Shown: positions 1-8,016, counted from the first letter of the stretch. The stretch: DNA of 35,041 bases from Desulfovibrio sp. (GCA_028708865.1 JAQVYA010000013.1:1-35041); one strand, 5' to 3'. The notes: a model not told the origin generated them from the sequence alone. A program made the numbers and translations.

Positions 1-1
1 G

Positions 2-769
2 GGACGTATTGCATTATTTTTCGGTTTGGCCTGTCTGGTGGGCTTTGTTCTCTGGGAACGGCGAACCCCTTCCCCGCTGCTGGATCTGAAGATGATCCGC
101 ACCAACCGTCCCTTTGCCTTGGGCTGCCTGGTCCAATTCATCAACTACGCGGCATCGTTCAGCTTTACATTTCTTATGAGTTTGTACCTTCAATGCGGAC
201 GAGGCATCAGCGCCTACGAGGCCGGGACCATCCTGGTTGTGCAGCCTCTGGTCCAGGCCGTTCTTTCTCCGTATTGCGGGCGACTGGCCGACAGGCATCC
301 TCCCCACCTCATCGCCACCCTGGGAATGGCCGTGGTCACAGTGGCTCTTGGCATTTCCGCCACTTTTGACCAAACAACATCCAACCCGACATTCTACGCC
401 ATGCTGGCATTACTTGGCGTTGGGATCGCCCTGTTTTCTTCTCCCAATGCCGCAGTGATCATGGGCAGCGTCCGCAAGCAAGAATTCGGTGTGGCCTCTG
501 CCATGACCGCGGGAATGCGGACTTCCGGCATGACCACAAGCATGATTCTGGTTTCGCTGCTGCTGGCGCACACGCTGGGCAACAACGCGGTCAGCCCGGA
601 AAATTTTCCTCAATATCTTGACGTGATGCGCTTTTTGCTCACGGGTTTCACCGGCCTGAGCGCCTTTGGCGTATTTCTCTCCCTCAAGGGATCGCTCAAT
701 CGGACTTCCCAAATCGGTCCGGCCAGGTCAGAGCAAAACTCCGCGTCGAAAAAAAACAAAGAAGATTAA
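2..769 (+). CDS. MFS drug/solute exporter, C-terminal part (5' end outside window)
   Basis: The frame is already open at base 2 and no convincing start lies inside the window (the first possible start is an unsupported TTG at 26), so this is the C-terminal part, about 255 residues, of a longer protein. It has alternating hydrophobic segments and a cytoplasmic-loop motif of the form GRLADR near residue 95 of the visible part, typical of the major facilitator superfamily. The pattern of helices before and after this loop resembles the 14-helix DHA2 (EmrB/QacA) drug:proton antiporters, but the substrate cannot be read from sequence. The C-terminal tail is hydrophilic and lysine-rich. Its TAA stop overlaps the stop of the convergent methyltransferase gene by three bases. 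Confidence 0.8.
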   Translation, partial: GRIALFFGLACLVGFVLWERRTPSPLLDLKMIRTNRPFALGCLVQFINYAASFSFTFLMSLYLQCGRGISAYEAGTILVVQPLVQAVLSPYCGRLADRHPPHLIATLGMAVVTVALGISATFDQTTSNPTFYAMLALLGVGIALFSSPNAAVIMGSVRKQEFGVASAMTAGMRTSGMTTSMILVSLLLAHTLGNNAVSPENFPQYLDVMRFLLTGFTGLSAFGVFLSLKGSLNRTSQIGPARSEQNSASKKNKED

Positions 770-1605
770 AATTGAACCAAGGCATTGCCCGCCAGCCGAG
801 GCTCCCACGACAAGACGGCCCAACGCACCAACGGCCGCGACGGCAACAACCATCCGCCCGGCACGGGTTCCAGGATCCGCCCCAACCATTCCCGCAACCG
901 GTCCTCTTCCGTGGAATCCATATCACGCACCATCCAGCTCAGTTCCTTCAGCGCCTCATCCAAGCTGTCAAACCTTTCCCGGGGACGAGTTTGCGTAAAG
1001 GTCACCTCTGCACAAATCCCCATGGTGCGCAACAAATTGACCACAATAATATAATCCGGCCCAGGATTGAACTCCCGCCCAACCGCCTCCAAAACCCGTC
1101 GGTCATGAGGCCCGTCCCCGGCCATAACCGTCAGCACCACTTTTTTCTTTGCGTAGTGGTTGGCCTTTTGCAGGCTGGCGCGTAAGTCTTTCACGAGTAA
1201 CGAGCGCGACCCGAGCACCACGTCATGGGCACCTCCCACCTCGGGTACCTCCCAATCCGATTCCCAGCCCGCATCTGCGATACGGATATTCTTGATCCCT
1301 TCGGACGCGCACTGTTCCTGCAACAGCTCCCGCATGCCCGTTGAGGGATCCGCCGCAGTCACCGACTTCACCACTCGGGAGAGCGGCACGGCAAGGGTCC
1401 CGGCGGCGCAGCCCATGTCCAGCACGGTCCAATCAGGTTCCGGACGCATAATCTCCTGCAATTGGCGGGGATAATCCCCCTTTGAGGCCGCCTTGCTGAA
1501 TTCCTTGGCTCGCTTGTCCCAGTTGCGGGGGTTACGTCGCTGCTCATGTCGCTTAGGCTGTCCGGCAAGCCAAAGCGCATTCCAATCCACAGTGGTCCAA
1601 TCCAT
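766..1605 (-). CDS. Class I SAM-dependent methyltransferase
   Basis: This 279-residue protein carries the glycine-rich SAM-binding motif VLDMGCAAG (residues 61-69), followed by an acidic residue at the end of the next strand (AADPSTG, D86) that would contact the ribose. That marks a Rossmann-fold class I methyltransferase. The N-terminal 55 residues are basic and tryptophan-rich. The substrate is unknown: nothing in the C-terminal half identifies a small-molecule, rRNA or protein target. The ATG at 1605 is preceded by an AGGGGG run at suitable spacing. The gene appears monocistronic, faces the MFS gene and shares the TTAA that provides both stop codons. Confidence 0.8.
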   Translation of the reverse strand: MDWTTVDWNALWLAGQPKRHEQRRNPRNWDKRAKEFSKAASKGDYPRQLQEIMRPEPDWTVLDMGCAAGTLAVPLSRVVKSVTAADPSTGMRELLQEQCASEGIKNIRIADAGWESDWEVPEVGGAHDVVLGSRSLLVKDLRASLQKANHYAKKKVVLTVMAGDGPHDRRVLEAVGREFNPGPDYIIVVNLLRTMGICAEVTFTQTRPRERFDSLDEALKELSWMVRDMDSTEEDRLREWLGRILEPVPGGWLLPSRPLVRWAVLSWEPRLAGNALVQF

Positions 1606-1707
1606 GGCGTCCCCCTAGAAAAAAGTTACATAAATTTAAACAAAATAGGCACTAAGGATACGGTATTTGAATTCATATACATGGTCAAGCCGACCCGGCC
1701 CAGGCCA

Positions 1708-1734
1708 CAAAAAAGGCGGCCCGAGGGCCGCCTG
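1708..1734 (-). terminator. Intrinsic terminator of the ssb operon
   Basis: A perfect GC-rich inverted repeat, AGGCGGCC / GGCCGCCT (1714-1733, four-base loop), is followed on the minus strand by a run of six T residues. It lies about 25 bases after the ssb stop codon, as expected for a Rho-independent terminator. Confidence 0.85.
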
Positions 1735-1757
1735 AAATTCCAGAACATCTTTCACGA

Positions 1758-2273
1758 TTAAAAGGGCACATCGTCCATGCCGCTGGCTTCGGACGGGAAT
1801 GCAGGACCAAGGTCCTCCTCTTCGTAACCGGGGCCGCGCTGCTGCGCAGGCTGCTGATAGCCACTCTGATTTTGCTGGGGGCCTCCCCGGCGCTGTCCCT
1901 GTCCCTGTTGCGGCCCGCCATATTGACCAGCGTCCTGCCTGCTGTCCAGGCCCTGAACGTTGTTGGCCACAATTTCAGTGGTATACCGATCCTGCCCGTT
2001 CTGATCCTGCCATTTCCTGGTTTGCAATTTTCCCTCCACCAGAACAAGTCGTCCCTTGGAAAGGTAATTGCCACAAAACTCCGCAGTCTGCCGCCAGGCT
2101 ACAATGCGATGCCACTCGGTGCGCTCCACTTTTTGCCCGGAATTGCGGTCACGATATCCTTCGTCCGTGGCCATGGTAAAGTTGGCCACGGCCTGCCCGG
2201 ATTGTGTATACGAAAGTTTGGGATCCTGGCCCAGTCGTCCCACCAGGATGACTTTATTCATGCTGCCAGCCAT
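1758..2273 (-). CDS. ssb: Single-stranded DNA-binding protein
   Basis: A 171-residue SSB. Residues 5-110 form the OB fold, opening with [14 protein letters not shown] and including the WHRIVAW and [16 protein letters not shown] segments typical of bacterial SSB. A Gln/Gly-rich disordered linker follows, ending in the acidic tip DDVPF that recruits replication and repair partners. It coats single-stranded DNA in replication, recombination and repair. The ATG at 2273 is chosen because AAGGAG sits 9 bases upstream; an internal ATG at 2261 would also give an intact OB fold. The gene lies 43 bases downstream of the small unknown gene and probably shares its transcript, ending at the terminator at 1708-1734. 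Confidence 0.97.
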   Translation of the reverse strand: MAGSMNKVILVGRLGQDPKLSYTQSGQAVANFTMATDEGYRDRNSGQKVERTEWHRIVAWRQTAEFCGNYLSKGRLVLVEGKLQTRKWQDQNGQDRYTTEIVANNVQGLDSRQDAGQYGGPQQGQGQRRGGPQQNQSGYQQPAQQRGPGYEEEDLGPAFPSEASGMDDVPF

Positions 2274-2316
2274 CTATCGGTCTCCTTGGAATTTGTTGCG
2301 TTGCATAACAGGCGGT

Positions 2317-2661
2317 TTACATGTTTTTGGCTGACTTTTCCAGTTCGCCAAGCGCCTCTTCCAGCTCCTCGCTCAATTGGTTGGCATGAGTAGGGTTCCA
2401 GTCGCCAAGGGCGGCCTCCAGGCTGGAAATTAGAGCGTCAAGATGTTCCGGCCCGTCCCCCAGAGCGGCGACAGCCTCCCCGGACAACAGTCCCAAACGC
2501 TTTTTCTCTGCCAGGGTCTGACCCAATTCCAGAACGCCATAGTTCGCTCCGGCAACGCGTCCCTGATCCCAAGCCAACCCGCAAAGGGCCGGCCACGCTG
2601 CGGCCACCTGGTTTTCATCGTACGTGTACGCGGAAACCCTAATTTGCAAAATTCGACCCAT
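2317..2661 (-). CDS. Conserved-looking protein of unknown function
   Basis: A 114-residue soluble protein that I do not recognise. It begins MGRILQIRVSAYTYDENQV and is rich in Ala, Leu and Glu, with a likely helical C-terminal half (residues 75-114, many Glu and Leu). It has no signal peptide or membrane segment. The start at 2661 is chosen over a longer frame beginning at 2736 because its ATG overlaps the stop of the preceding gene in a TAATG junction, with GGAGG just upstream. This implies translational coupling to the biotin/lipoyl-like gene, so the two products may work together. ssb follows in the same direction. Confidence 0.75.
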   Translation of the reverse strand: MGRILQIRVSAYTYDENQVAAAWPALCGLAWDQGRVAGANYGVLELGQTLAEKKRLGLLSGEAVAALGDGPEHLDALISSLEAALGDWNPTHANQLSEELEEALGELEKSAKNM

Positions 2662-3347
2662 TAACCCTCCTCTTCCCATTCGCTTTGCACCCGGGCCACC
2701 ACATCCTGAATCATGGTCAGTTGATCCTCGGGACAAATGCCAAGCAATGGCTCCCCAGCATCCACATTGTCGCCGCGATGAAAATACACAGCGTAGATCA
2801 ACCCTTCAGGCCCACTATACGAAAGAGGCGTTTCCCGCTTCATTCTAGAAACAATGAACATTTCCATCCCGTCCGTAACCTTGACGGAACGTTTGCCCGA
2901 GACTTTCAATTTTTGATCCAGTTCAGGGACAAAATAATACTTGGCCCGCTCCGGCGCCCGGAACAAAAACAACGCCTTCTGCAAAATAAGATCAATGACC
3001 TCTTTACGCGACAAATAGTGCCGCACGGTCATCAGCGGAGTCCCTGCTTCAACGAACTGGCCCTCCAGTTCGCTGCGGACGTCAACCACTTCGCCATTTT
3101 CCGGAGCGTGCAACGGCTTTTTATTGCGTTCGCGCGTCAATTCCAAAAGCAGTGTGCCTGGCTTTTCCAACCAGGTCCCGCGTGGTGCCCGGACTTTGTC
3201 CCCGGCCTGAAGTCCGGCAAAACCAACCACGCCGGTATGTGGTGCCTTGATTTCAATGTTCTTGTATGGAGAGGCTTTGATTTCTTCCAAAAGTTCTTTG
3301 ACGTTCAGCACTGGTTGCGCTTCCTTGTTGGGAGTGATCACTTGCAT
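2661..3347 (-). CDS. Biotin/lipoyl-attachment-like domain protein
   Basis: 228 residues with at least two segments resembling the flattened beta-barrel of biotinyl/lipoyl carriers and HlyD-type adaptors: residues 33-68 (IEIKAPHTGVVGFAGLQAGDKV...), residues 78-110 (HAPENGEVVDVRSELEGQFVEAGTPL) and a C-terminal repeat near residues 183-205 (IYAVYFHRGDNVDAGEPLLGI). I see no canonical MKM biotinylation site or the usual modified-Lys context, so whether a cofactor is attached is doubtful. The start is uncertain: the ATG at 3347 has a poorly spaced AAAGG, the GTG at 3341 is better spaced, and the frame stays open and protein-like upstream to about 3462 without any start codon. It is coupled to the downstream gene by a TAATG overlap. 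Confidence 0.7.
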   Translation of the reverse strand: MQVITPNKEAQPVLNVKELLEEIKASPYKNIEIKAPHTGVVGFAGLQAGDKVRAPRGTWLEKPGTLLLELTRERNKKPLHAPENGEVVDVRSELEGQFVEAGTPLMTVRHYLSRKEVIDLILQKALFLFRAPERAKYYFVPELDQKLKVSGKRSVKVTDGMEMFIVSRMKRETPLSYSGPEGLIYAVYFHRGDNVDAGEPLLGICPEDQLTMIQDVVARVQSEWEEEG

Positions 3348-3519
3348 GCCTTTGGTGAACGCTTCATAGAAGCTTGGCCCATCCGGGTCAAGGCCAGCCG
3401 CCCGAGCGTAGAATGAATTCGGGCTGCAAGGATGATAAAGGGAATGGGAAAAGGGCGCTCAGACGAACTTTCCCGATACGAAAATATATACGCTCCAAGG
3501 TCCTGGGAAGAGTTTTTCC

Positions 3520-3909
3520 TCACTCCTCGCCACGGGCTCTGCGCAAGCGGATGAGGCGCTTTTGCACCTCCAGGACCAACTTGTCGAGCTTCAGGGCCTG
3601 CTGCCGTTTCAGGCCATCAAAAGTCAGACCCGTGATACCGTTTTCCAGTACCCGGACAACGGTGGCTTCCACATCCCCCAGAAACAATTTTCTATTCAGG
3701 TACAGCGATACCGTATACCGTCCGTTCTCCTGAAACCCAGCCTCAGAATCCTGCACAGCGAACCCCGAAGCACTGATGTCCTTGACTTCCAATACTAACC
3801 CATCAGCATGGAATTTCACTTCCAGGCCGGGCACACGAGTACGAAAGGCCTGCCGGGCACGATCTTCGTTTTCCCCGAAAGATATGTCGAAATCCATTGA
3901 CTTTCCCAT
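3520..3909 (-). CDS. PilZ-domain protein, probable c-di-GMP effector of the flagellar motor
   Basis: A 129-residue single PilZ domain. It carries both halves of the c-di-GMP binding signature: an RxxxR motif (R19-Q-A-F-R23) and a D/NxSxxG motif (D44-I-S-A-S-G49). A basic helical tail follows (residues 105-129). PilZ proteins bind cyclic di-GMP and change motility, polysaccharide export or gene expression. The gene starts 12 bases after the motB stop, so it is almost certainly the third gene of a motA-motB-pilZ operon. That suggests a YcgR-like brake or modulator acting on the stator, although it lacks the N-terminal YcgR domain. It is preceded by GGTGAGG. Confidence 0.88.
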   Translation of the reverse strand: MGKSMDFDISFGENEDRARQAFRTRVPGLEVKFHADGLVLEVKDISASGFAVQDSEAGFQENGRYTVSLYLNRKLFLGDVEATVVRVLENGITGLTFDGLKRQQALKLDKLVLEVQKRLIRLRRARGEE

Positions 3910-3921
3910 GGCCTCACCAGT

Positions 3922-4680
3922 TTACGGACCTGTTACCCGCTTTTCAAGGATGAATTCCACCCGCCGATTCTTAGCCCGGTTTTCTGCCGAGGTGTTCGGC
4001 ACAATGGGATTCAACGACGCGAGCCCGGTGGCCGTCAACCGGTTGGCCTCAATGCCCTGCTCCAAAAGAAAACGCAACACATTGACGGCTCGCAGAGCCG
4101 AGACCTCCCAATTGTCCTGGTACACACGCCCCGTGGGCTGCGTATCGTCTGTGTAACCACGGATGTTGATGACCTGATCCGGGTGCTGCACAAAAAAGTC
4201 CTTCATTGCCAGCATGATTTTCTCTCCAAGGGGAGAAAGCCTGACCTGTCCCGGTTTGAAAAAAACATCCCCCGGAGCGCGCAAAGTGATTACCCCGTTC
4301 TCAAAAGTCGCGGAAACCACCCCTTCGATGCCCTTTTCCGTTTGCAGGGCTTTCACCTCGGAAAAAACCTTGCGCTGCGACTCAATGATCTGCCGCTGCA
4401 TGAGGACCTGATCCAGCAACACTCCCGCCTCTTCCTGGGTAATGCGGCTGGTGGCGATCTGTTCCATCTGGCCGGAAAGAGCCCGCGTCACCGAACTGAA
4501 AGTCTCGGAAAACTTTTCATCGTCCAAGGTGGACATGGAATACAACAAGATGAAAAACACCAGCAGCAGCATGCAGAGGTCGGCAAAGGTGGTCAACCAT
4601 TCCTGGCCCTCGTTCTCGTCCGTCGGTTCCGGTGCCAGCCCCACATCGCTGTAGGAAGATTCGGAATCCCTCCCTTTCAC
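3922..4680 (-). CDS. motB: Flagellar stator protein MotB
   Basis: 252 residues with one N-terminal membrane helix (about 34-52) and a C-terminal OmpA-like peptidoglycan-binding domain (about 130-245, including INIRGYTDD and NRRVEF). The proton-conducting aspartate is visible as D34 in TFADLCMLLL. MotB anchors the MotA/MotB ion channel to the cell wall. The start is set at the GTG at 4680: GGAGG lies 8 bases upstream, it falls just after the motA stop, and residues read upstream of it are out-of-frame motA sequence. A short plug-like helix follows the membrane segment. A chemotaxis-style OmpA protein is the alternative, but the adjacent motA decides the call. Confidence 0.95.
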   Translation of the reverse strand: MKGRDSESSYSDVGLAPEPTDENEGQEWLTTFADLCMLLLVFFILLYSMSTLDDEKFSETFSSVTRALSGQMEQIATSRITQEEAGVLLDQVLMQRQIIESQRKVFSEVKALQTEKGIEGVVSATFENGVITLRAPGDVFFKPGQVRLSPLGEKIMLAMKDFFVQHPDQVINIRGYTDDTQPTGRVYQDNWEVSALRAVNVLRFLLEQGIEANRLTATGLASLNPIVPNTSAENRAKNRRVEFILEKRVTGP

Positions 4681-4681
4681 A

Positions 4682-5431
4682 TCAACCTCCGCGTTCCTTG
4701 GGTGCCAGGAAGGACGAAAGCTTCTCATACACCAGCATGGGGTTGTTGTTCTCCAGGATGGACCGGGCCCCTTCAAAAATAATTTCCAGGTTGAGCTGCT
4801 CCTGAAGCGTTCTGGCCTTGAGCTTGGCCTGGATGGGAATAAAGATCATGGTCGCCAAGAGCGAACCGTAAAAGGTCGTTAAGATTGCCACGGCCATGGC
4901 CGGACCAATGGAGGTGGGATCGTCCAGGCGGGAAAGCATCTGGATAAGTCCGATCAACGTCCCCATCATCCCAAAGGAAGGAGCCAGCCCGGCAAGTCGC
5001 TTGAACACATCCTGGGCCACTTGGTGCCTTCGGCGCATGGCATTGATTTCTATGCGTAAGGTATCATGGATAAGCTGTGGATCGGCGTTGTCCGCGATGA
5101 GTTGGCAGGACTTTTTCAACACCACGTTTTCCGTTTGCACATTTTCCAAGGCCATGAGTCCTTCGCGGCGACTGATTTCAGCCACCTTGACCATGATGTT
5201 GATCACATCCCGGGCCTTGACCTTGCGGGCGCCGAAAACCTTGATGCCCGCGTAGAAGGCCTGCACAATCTCTTCCAGAGGGAACGCCACGGTAATGGAG
5301 GCCAGTGTTCCGCCAATCACGATCATCATACCGGGCAGGTTGATGAAAACATCCACGGCTCCGCCAAGAAAAATGGCACCCACCACAAGGGAAATACCAA
5401 CGATCAGCCCGAATAGAGTCGCTATATCCAT
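4682..5431 (-). CDS. motA: Flagellar motor stator protein MotA
   Basis: 249 residues with four membrane segments: two near the N terminus (about 3-24 and 33-50) and two near residues 149-167 and 178-200, separated by a large cytoplasmic loop carrying the rotor-contacting charges. The conserved LAPSFGMMGTLIGLI motif (residues 149-163, with Pro151) is the MotA/TolQ/ExbB signature; the partner MotB next door makes this MotA. The ATG at 5431 is preferred because the protein begins MDIATLFGLIVG as in the family; the upstream extension to 5482 is unlike coding sequence. It is first in the operon with motB (1-base gap) and pilZ, and lies behind a sigma-28-like promoter at 5504-5531. Confidence 0.95.
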   Translation of the reverse strand: MDIATLFGLIVGISLVVGAIFLGGAVDVFINLPGMMIVIGGTLASITVAFPLEEIVQAFYAGIKVFGARKVKARDVINIMVKVAEISRREGLMALENVQTENVVLKKSCQLIADNADPQLIHDTLRIEINAMRRRHQVAQDVFKRLAGLAPSFGMMGTLIGLIQMLSRLDDPTSIGPAMAVAILTTFYGSLLATMIFIPIQAKLKARTLQEQLNLEIIFEGARSILENNNPMLVYEKLSSFLAPKERGG

Positions 5432-5503
5432 AAAATGAAGCCTGTCCTTGTTTCCGTTGCCGTGCTCGCGCACACTCCGCAAGGCCTGGAGGGCCTGTCT
5501 GCG

Positions 5504-5531
5504 CTATCGGCCATTTTTTCAATAAACTCAA
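5504..5531 (-). promoter_or_regulatory. Sigma-28 (FliA)-type promoter of motA-motB-pilZ
   Basis: On the minus strand the sequence TTGAGTTT (5531-5524) is separated by 12 bases from GCCGATAG (5511-5504). The flagellar sigma-28 consensus is TAAAGTTT, about 11 bases, then GCCGATAA; this site matches 6 of 8 and 7 of 8 positions. The implied transcript start is about 65 bases before the motA ATG. Confidence 0.6.
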
Positions 5532-5693
5532 GGAGTGCATGTACTTTTTCTTCAAAAAGAAGACTCACTCTTTCCGCTTTATACAGGAAAAATGGGGCAG
5601 TGCACAACCCGAGAACGCGGCACTGGCGCGTATTTCCCGGGAAAAGCCGTTCTTGCGTCGGGATGTCGGCTTTTCCCTTTCGCGATGCCCTGC

Positions 5694-5721
5694 TAAACTT
5701 CGTGACGCCATCTGCCGATAA
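5694..5721 (+). promoter_or_regulatory. Sigma-28 (FliA)-type promoter of the FlgO-like gene
   Basis: A perfect sigma-28 -10 element GCCGATAA (5714-5721) is preceded by TAAA (5694-5697) with 16 bases between, the same spacing as in the divergent motA promoter. The implied start of transcription is about 30 bases upstream of the ATG at 5760. Confidence 0.7.
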
Positions 5722-5759
5722 CACCGTTGAGATCCGTAACCCTCAACCCTGGACCATCC

Positions 5760-6488
5760 ATGAACACACGGCCGCGTTTCCCCTTTCACCACCACACCGG
5801 GCGTTTCCCGGCCAAGCGATATAATCGCCTGCGCGCGCTTGCCCTGCTTTTGCTCGTGCTGTGCTGCGCTCTGACGGCATGCACATGGAACAAGGCCAAA
5901 CGTCAGTACGACCGGGCCGCTCATTTCGTTTTCGACGTCGGCCCCACCACGGCCCCGCTGCACGAAGAGGACAAGACCTCCATCATCGACCTGAACTATG
6001 AAGCCGGGGACGAAATCGTTTCGGATCTGAAAAATGATTTGCCGCGCTTCGTCCCCATCGTGGTCCATAATTTCCAAAATCTGGGCCGTCCTGACGATCC
6101 CTCTCCCTTCGGGTATGTGGTTGCCGAGCAAGTGGCTGCACGGCTTACCCAATGGGATTATCATGTGGTTACCCAAACGCCCGGGCCCCAACCGGCGGAA
6201 AAGGACACGGGAGACGGAGCCAGGGCAAATACGGAATCCACTCCAGAGACGCTTCCGGCCCAAGACCCCGACGAAATCCAGTGGCCATCCCATGCGGACC
6301 TGCAAGGCAGTTACCTGATCGCCGCAGATGTGATCTACCTTTCCGCCAACATCTCCGCAGGGGCCTCTGGTGCGGTGCTGGCTGGCTGGCAATGGACCCT
6401 GCCGGTAAACCAGAACACCATGACCCTGTTGCCGCAGCTTCGTCGGCCAGAAGGCGGGCTGACCCCCAGCGTACGCACCCAATTTTGA
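5760..6488 (+). CDS. FlgO-like outer-membrane lipoprotein
   Basis: 242 residues with a basic N terminus, a hydrophobic stretch (about 25-40) and a lipobox LTAC (C41), so it should be a lipoprotein. Residues 75-145, containing YEAGDEIVSDLKNDLP and GYVVAEQVAARLTQWDY, resemble the FlgO domain, a family of flagellum-associated outer-membrane proteins. A Pro/Thr/Glu-rich insert (about 148-180) precedes a C-terminal segment with LQGSYLIAADVIYLSANI. Placement opposite motA and a sigma-28-like promoter support a flagellar role. The ATG at 5760 is used; an in-frame TTG at 5727 would only lengthen the basic N terminus. The ribosome binding site is weak. Confidence 0.75.
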   Translation: MNTRPRFPFHHHTGRFPAKRYNRLRALALLLLVLCCALTACTWNKAKRQYDRAAHFVFDVGPTTAPLHEEDKTSIIDLNYEAGDEIVSDLKNDLPRFVPIVVHNFQNLGRPDDPSPFGYVVAEQVAARLTQWDYHVVTQTPGPQPAEKDTGDGARANTESTPETLPAQDPDEIQWPSHADLQGSYLIAADVIYLSANISAGASGAVLAGWQWTLPVNQNTMTLLPQLRRPEGGLTPSVRTQF

Positions 6489-6510
6489 ACGCCAAGCTTG
6501 GCACGGCCAG

Positions 6511-6541
6511 AAAAAAAACCGCCTTTCACAGGCGGTTTTTC
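6511..6541. terminator. Bidirectional intrinsic terminator
   Basis: AACCGCC / GGCGGTT (6517-6523 and 6531-6537) forms a 7-bp stem with a 7-base loop, flanked by eight A residues on the left and five T residues on the right. It can end the FlgO-like transcript on the plus strand and the kor transcript on the minus strand. Confidence 0.88.
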
Positions 6542-6566
6542 ATTGATACCGACAAAGGGCAAGCCA

Positions 6567-7178
6567 TCAAATATCGGAACCTTCGCGCTCCTCTGGTTTG
6601 CCCTTCCAAATTTCCGGCTGCTCACCAAACTCCCGTTTCGCCTCACGGTGCCCCAGGTTGAAGGCCTTGGTATTCACGTCGCGAATCTTGGCCGGCAAGG
6701 CGCTCTGCAAAGAGCTGCGCATGATACGCTGCTCCACAAAGGGAAGCAGGTAGCTGATGGCCCCCAAGACAATAGTATTCATGGCCTGCACGATTCCGAC
6801 CTTGGACGCGGCCATTTCCGTAAACGGCAATCCCAGGTACAGATTGGTCGGCGGCTGGCGCACTAAGTCCGTCTCCAGAACAAGGATGCCACCCGGTTTG
6901 AGGAAAGAATAATACGCGTTGCAGGCCTCCTGAGAAAGCGCCACAAGAAGGTCCAGGCTTTGCGCCTTGGGATAGCTAATCTTGCCTGAACTGACCACCA
7001 GATCGCAGCGGCTGGAACCGCCCCGGGCTTCCGGCCCATAACTTTGAGTCTGGGTGACCTGATAGCCATGCCCCAAGGCCAGCCCAGCCCCCAACACGCG
7101 CCCCAGGGTGATGATTCCTTGACCGCCCAGACCGGAAAGCCGAATTTCAAACCGTTCCAGGTTCACGCCTTGCTTCAT
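6567..7178 (-). CDS. korC: 2-oxoacid:ferredoxin oxidoreductase, gamma subunit (KorC type)
   Basis: 203 residues of the 2-oxoacid:acceptor oxidoreductase gamma family, starting with the nucleotide-fold motif SGLGGQGI (residues 15-22) and continuing with SYGPEARGG, a family hallmark. In KorABCD-type enzymes this subunit completes the CoA-binding half of the complex that converts 2-oxoglutarate plus CoA to succinyl-CoA while reducing ferredoxin. Its ATG overlaps the korB stop in an ATGA junction, so it is translationally coupled. It is the last gene of the operon, with the shared terminator at 6511-6541. The C-terminal 25 residues are charged and probably disordered. Specificity for 2-oxoglutarate rather than a branched-chain oxoacid is inferred from subunit layout. 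Confidence 0.9.
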   Translation of the reverse strand: MKQGVNLERFEIRLSGLGGQGIITLGRVLGAGLALGHGYQVTQTQSYGPEARGGSSRCDLVVSSGKISYPKAQSLDLLVALSQEACNAYYSFLKPGGILVLETDLVRQPPTNLYLGLPFTEMAASKVGIVQAMNTIVLGAISYLLPFVEQRIMRSSLQSALPAKIRDVNTKAFNLGHREAKREFGEQPEIWKGKPEEREGSDI

Positions 7179-8014
7179 GACTTCCGCCCCCGCATCTTCT
7201 CTTTGAGCGCATAATACTGTTCTTCCAGGCCGGGCGCGTCGTTATCCACAAACACCCCAATGGGGAACCGGTCTTTTTGTCCGGTTTCGTCCAGTTCCGC
7301 ATACCGCTCCACGGGCGTAGCGCTCTTTTTAAGCCATTTATACATATCCACGGCACCCTTGAACTTATTTTTCCGGCCGTATTGGGTATGGCAGGGGGAC
7401 ACCACCTCGACCATGCTGAATCCCGGGTGCTGCAAAGCCTGGATAAGAAGCTTGTCCAGCTGCTGCGCGTGGAACGAAGTGCCCCGGGCCACAAAGTTGG
7501 CCCCGGCAGCGCGCGCCAACTCGGCCACATCGAAGCCCTTTTCCAGTTGGCCGTAAGGTGATGTCATGGAAAATGAACCATGCGGCGTGGTGGGCGAACA
7601 CTGGCCCCCGGTCATGCCGTAAATGTTGTTGTTCAGGACCAGAGCCGTGATCCCGATGTTGCGGCGAGCCGCGTGAATCAAATGGTTGCCGCCGATGGAC
7701 AAGGCATCCCCGTCGCCCATGAGGCAAATAACCTTGAGGTGCGGCTTCGCCATTTTGATGCCTGTGGCAAAGGTCAGGGCGCGGCCGTGCGTGGTATGCA
7801 CCGTGTTGAAGTCCACATAGACAGCCAAGCGTCCGGAACATCCGATACCGGCCACGATGACCACGTCATCTTTTTCCAGCCCCAGACAATGCACACTGCG
7901 GATCAGGGCCCCCAAAGCGATGCCATGACCACATCCCGGGCAAAGCACATGGGGAAATTTCTTGTTGTGCCGCAGATACTTATGAATAATATGGTTCCCA
8001 ATAACTTCGGACAT
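7175..8014 (-). CDS. korB: 2-oxoacid:ferredoxin oxidoreductase, beta (thiamine-PP) subunit
   Basis: 279 residues. The thiamine diphosphate-binding motif GDGDALSIGG ... NNNIYGMTGGQ (about residues 99-138) is clear, and the CPGCGHG motif near residue 24 is typical of KorB/IorB-type beta subunits. It binds thiamine diphosphate and decarboxylates the 2-oxoacid together with the alpha subunit. The length matches short beta subunits of the four-gene KorDABC layout. It starts two bases after the korA stop with AGGTG upstream. The segment SPTTPHG is the metal/diphosphate loop seen in 2-oxoglutarate-type enzymes. Confidence 0.93.
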   Translation of the reverse strand: MSEVIGNHIIHKYLRHNKKFPHVLCPGCGHGIALGALIRSVHCLGLEKDDVVIVAGIGCSGRLAVYVDFNTVHTTHGRALTFATGIKMAKPHLKVICLMGDGDALSIGGNHLIHAARRNIGITALVLNNNIYGMTGGQCSPTTPHGSFSMTSPYGQLEKGFDVAELARAAGANFVARGTSFHAQQLDKLLIQALQHPGFSMVEVVSPCHTQYGRKNKFKGAVDMYKWLKKSATPVERYAELDETGQKDRFPIGVFVDNDAPGLEEQYYALKEKMRGRKS

Positions 8015-8016
8015 GG

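Noticed and set aside
5422-5724. A 100-residue minus-strand frame upstream of motA
   Set aside because: It runs through the sigma-28-like promoter and the motA start in another frame, and has no ribosome site or family resemblance.
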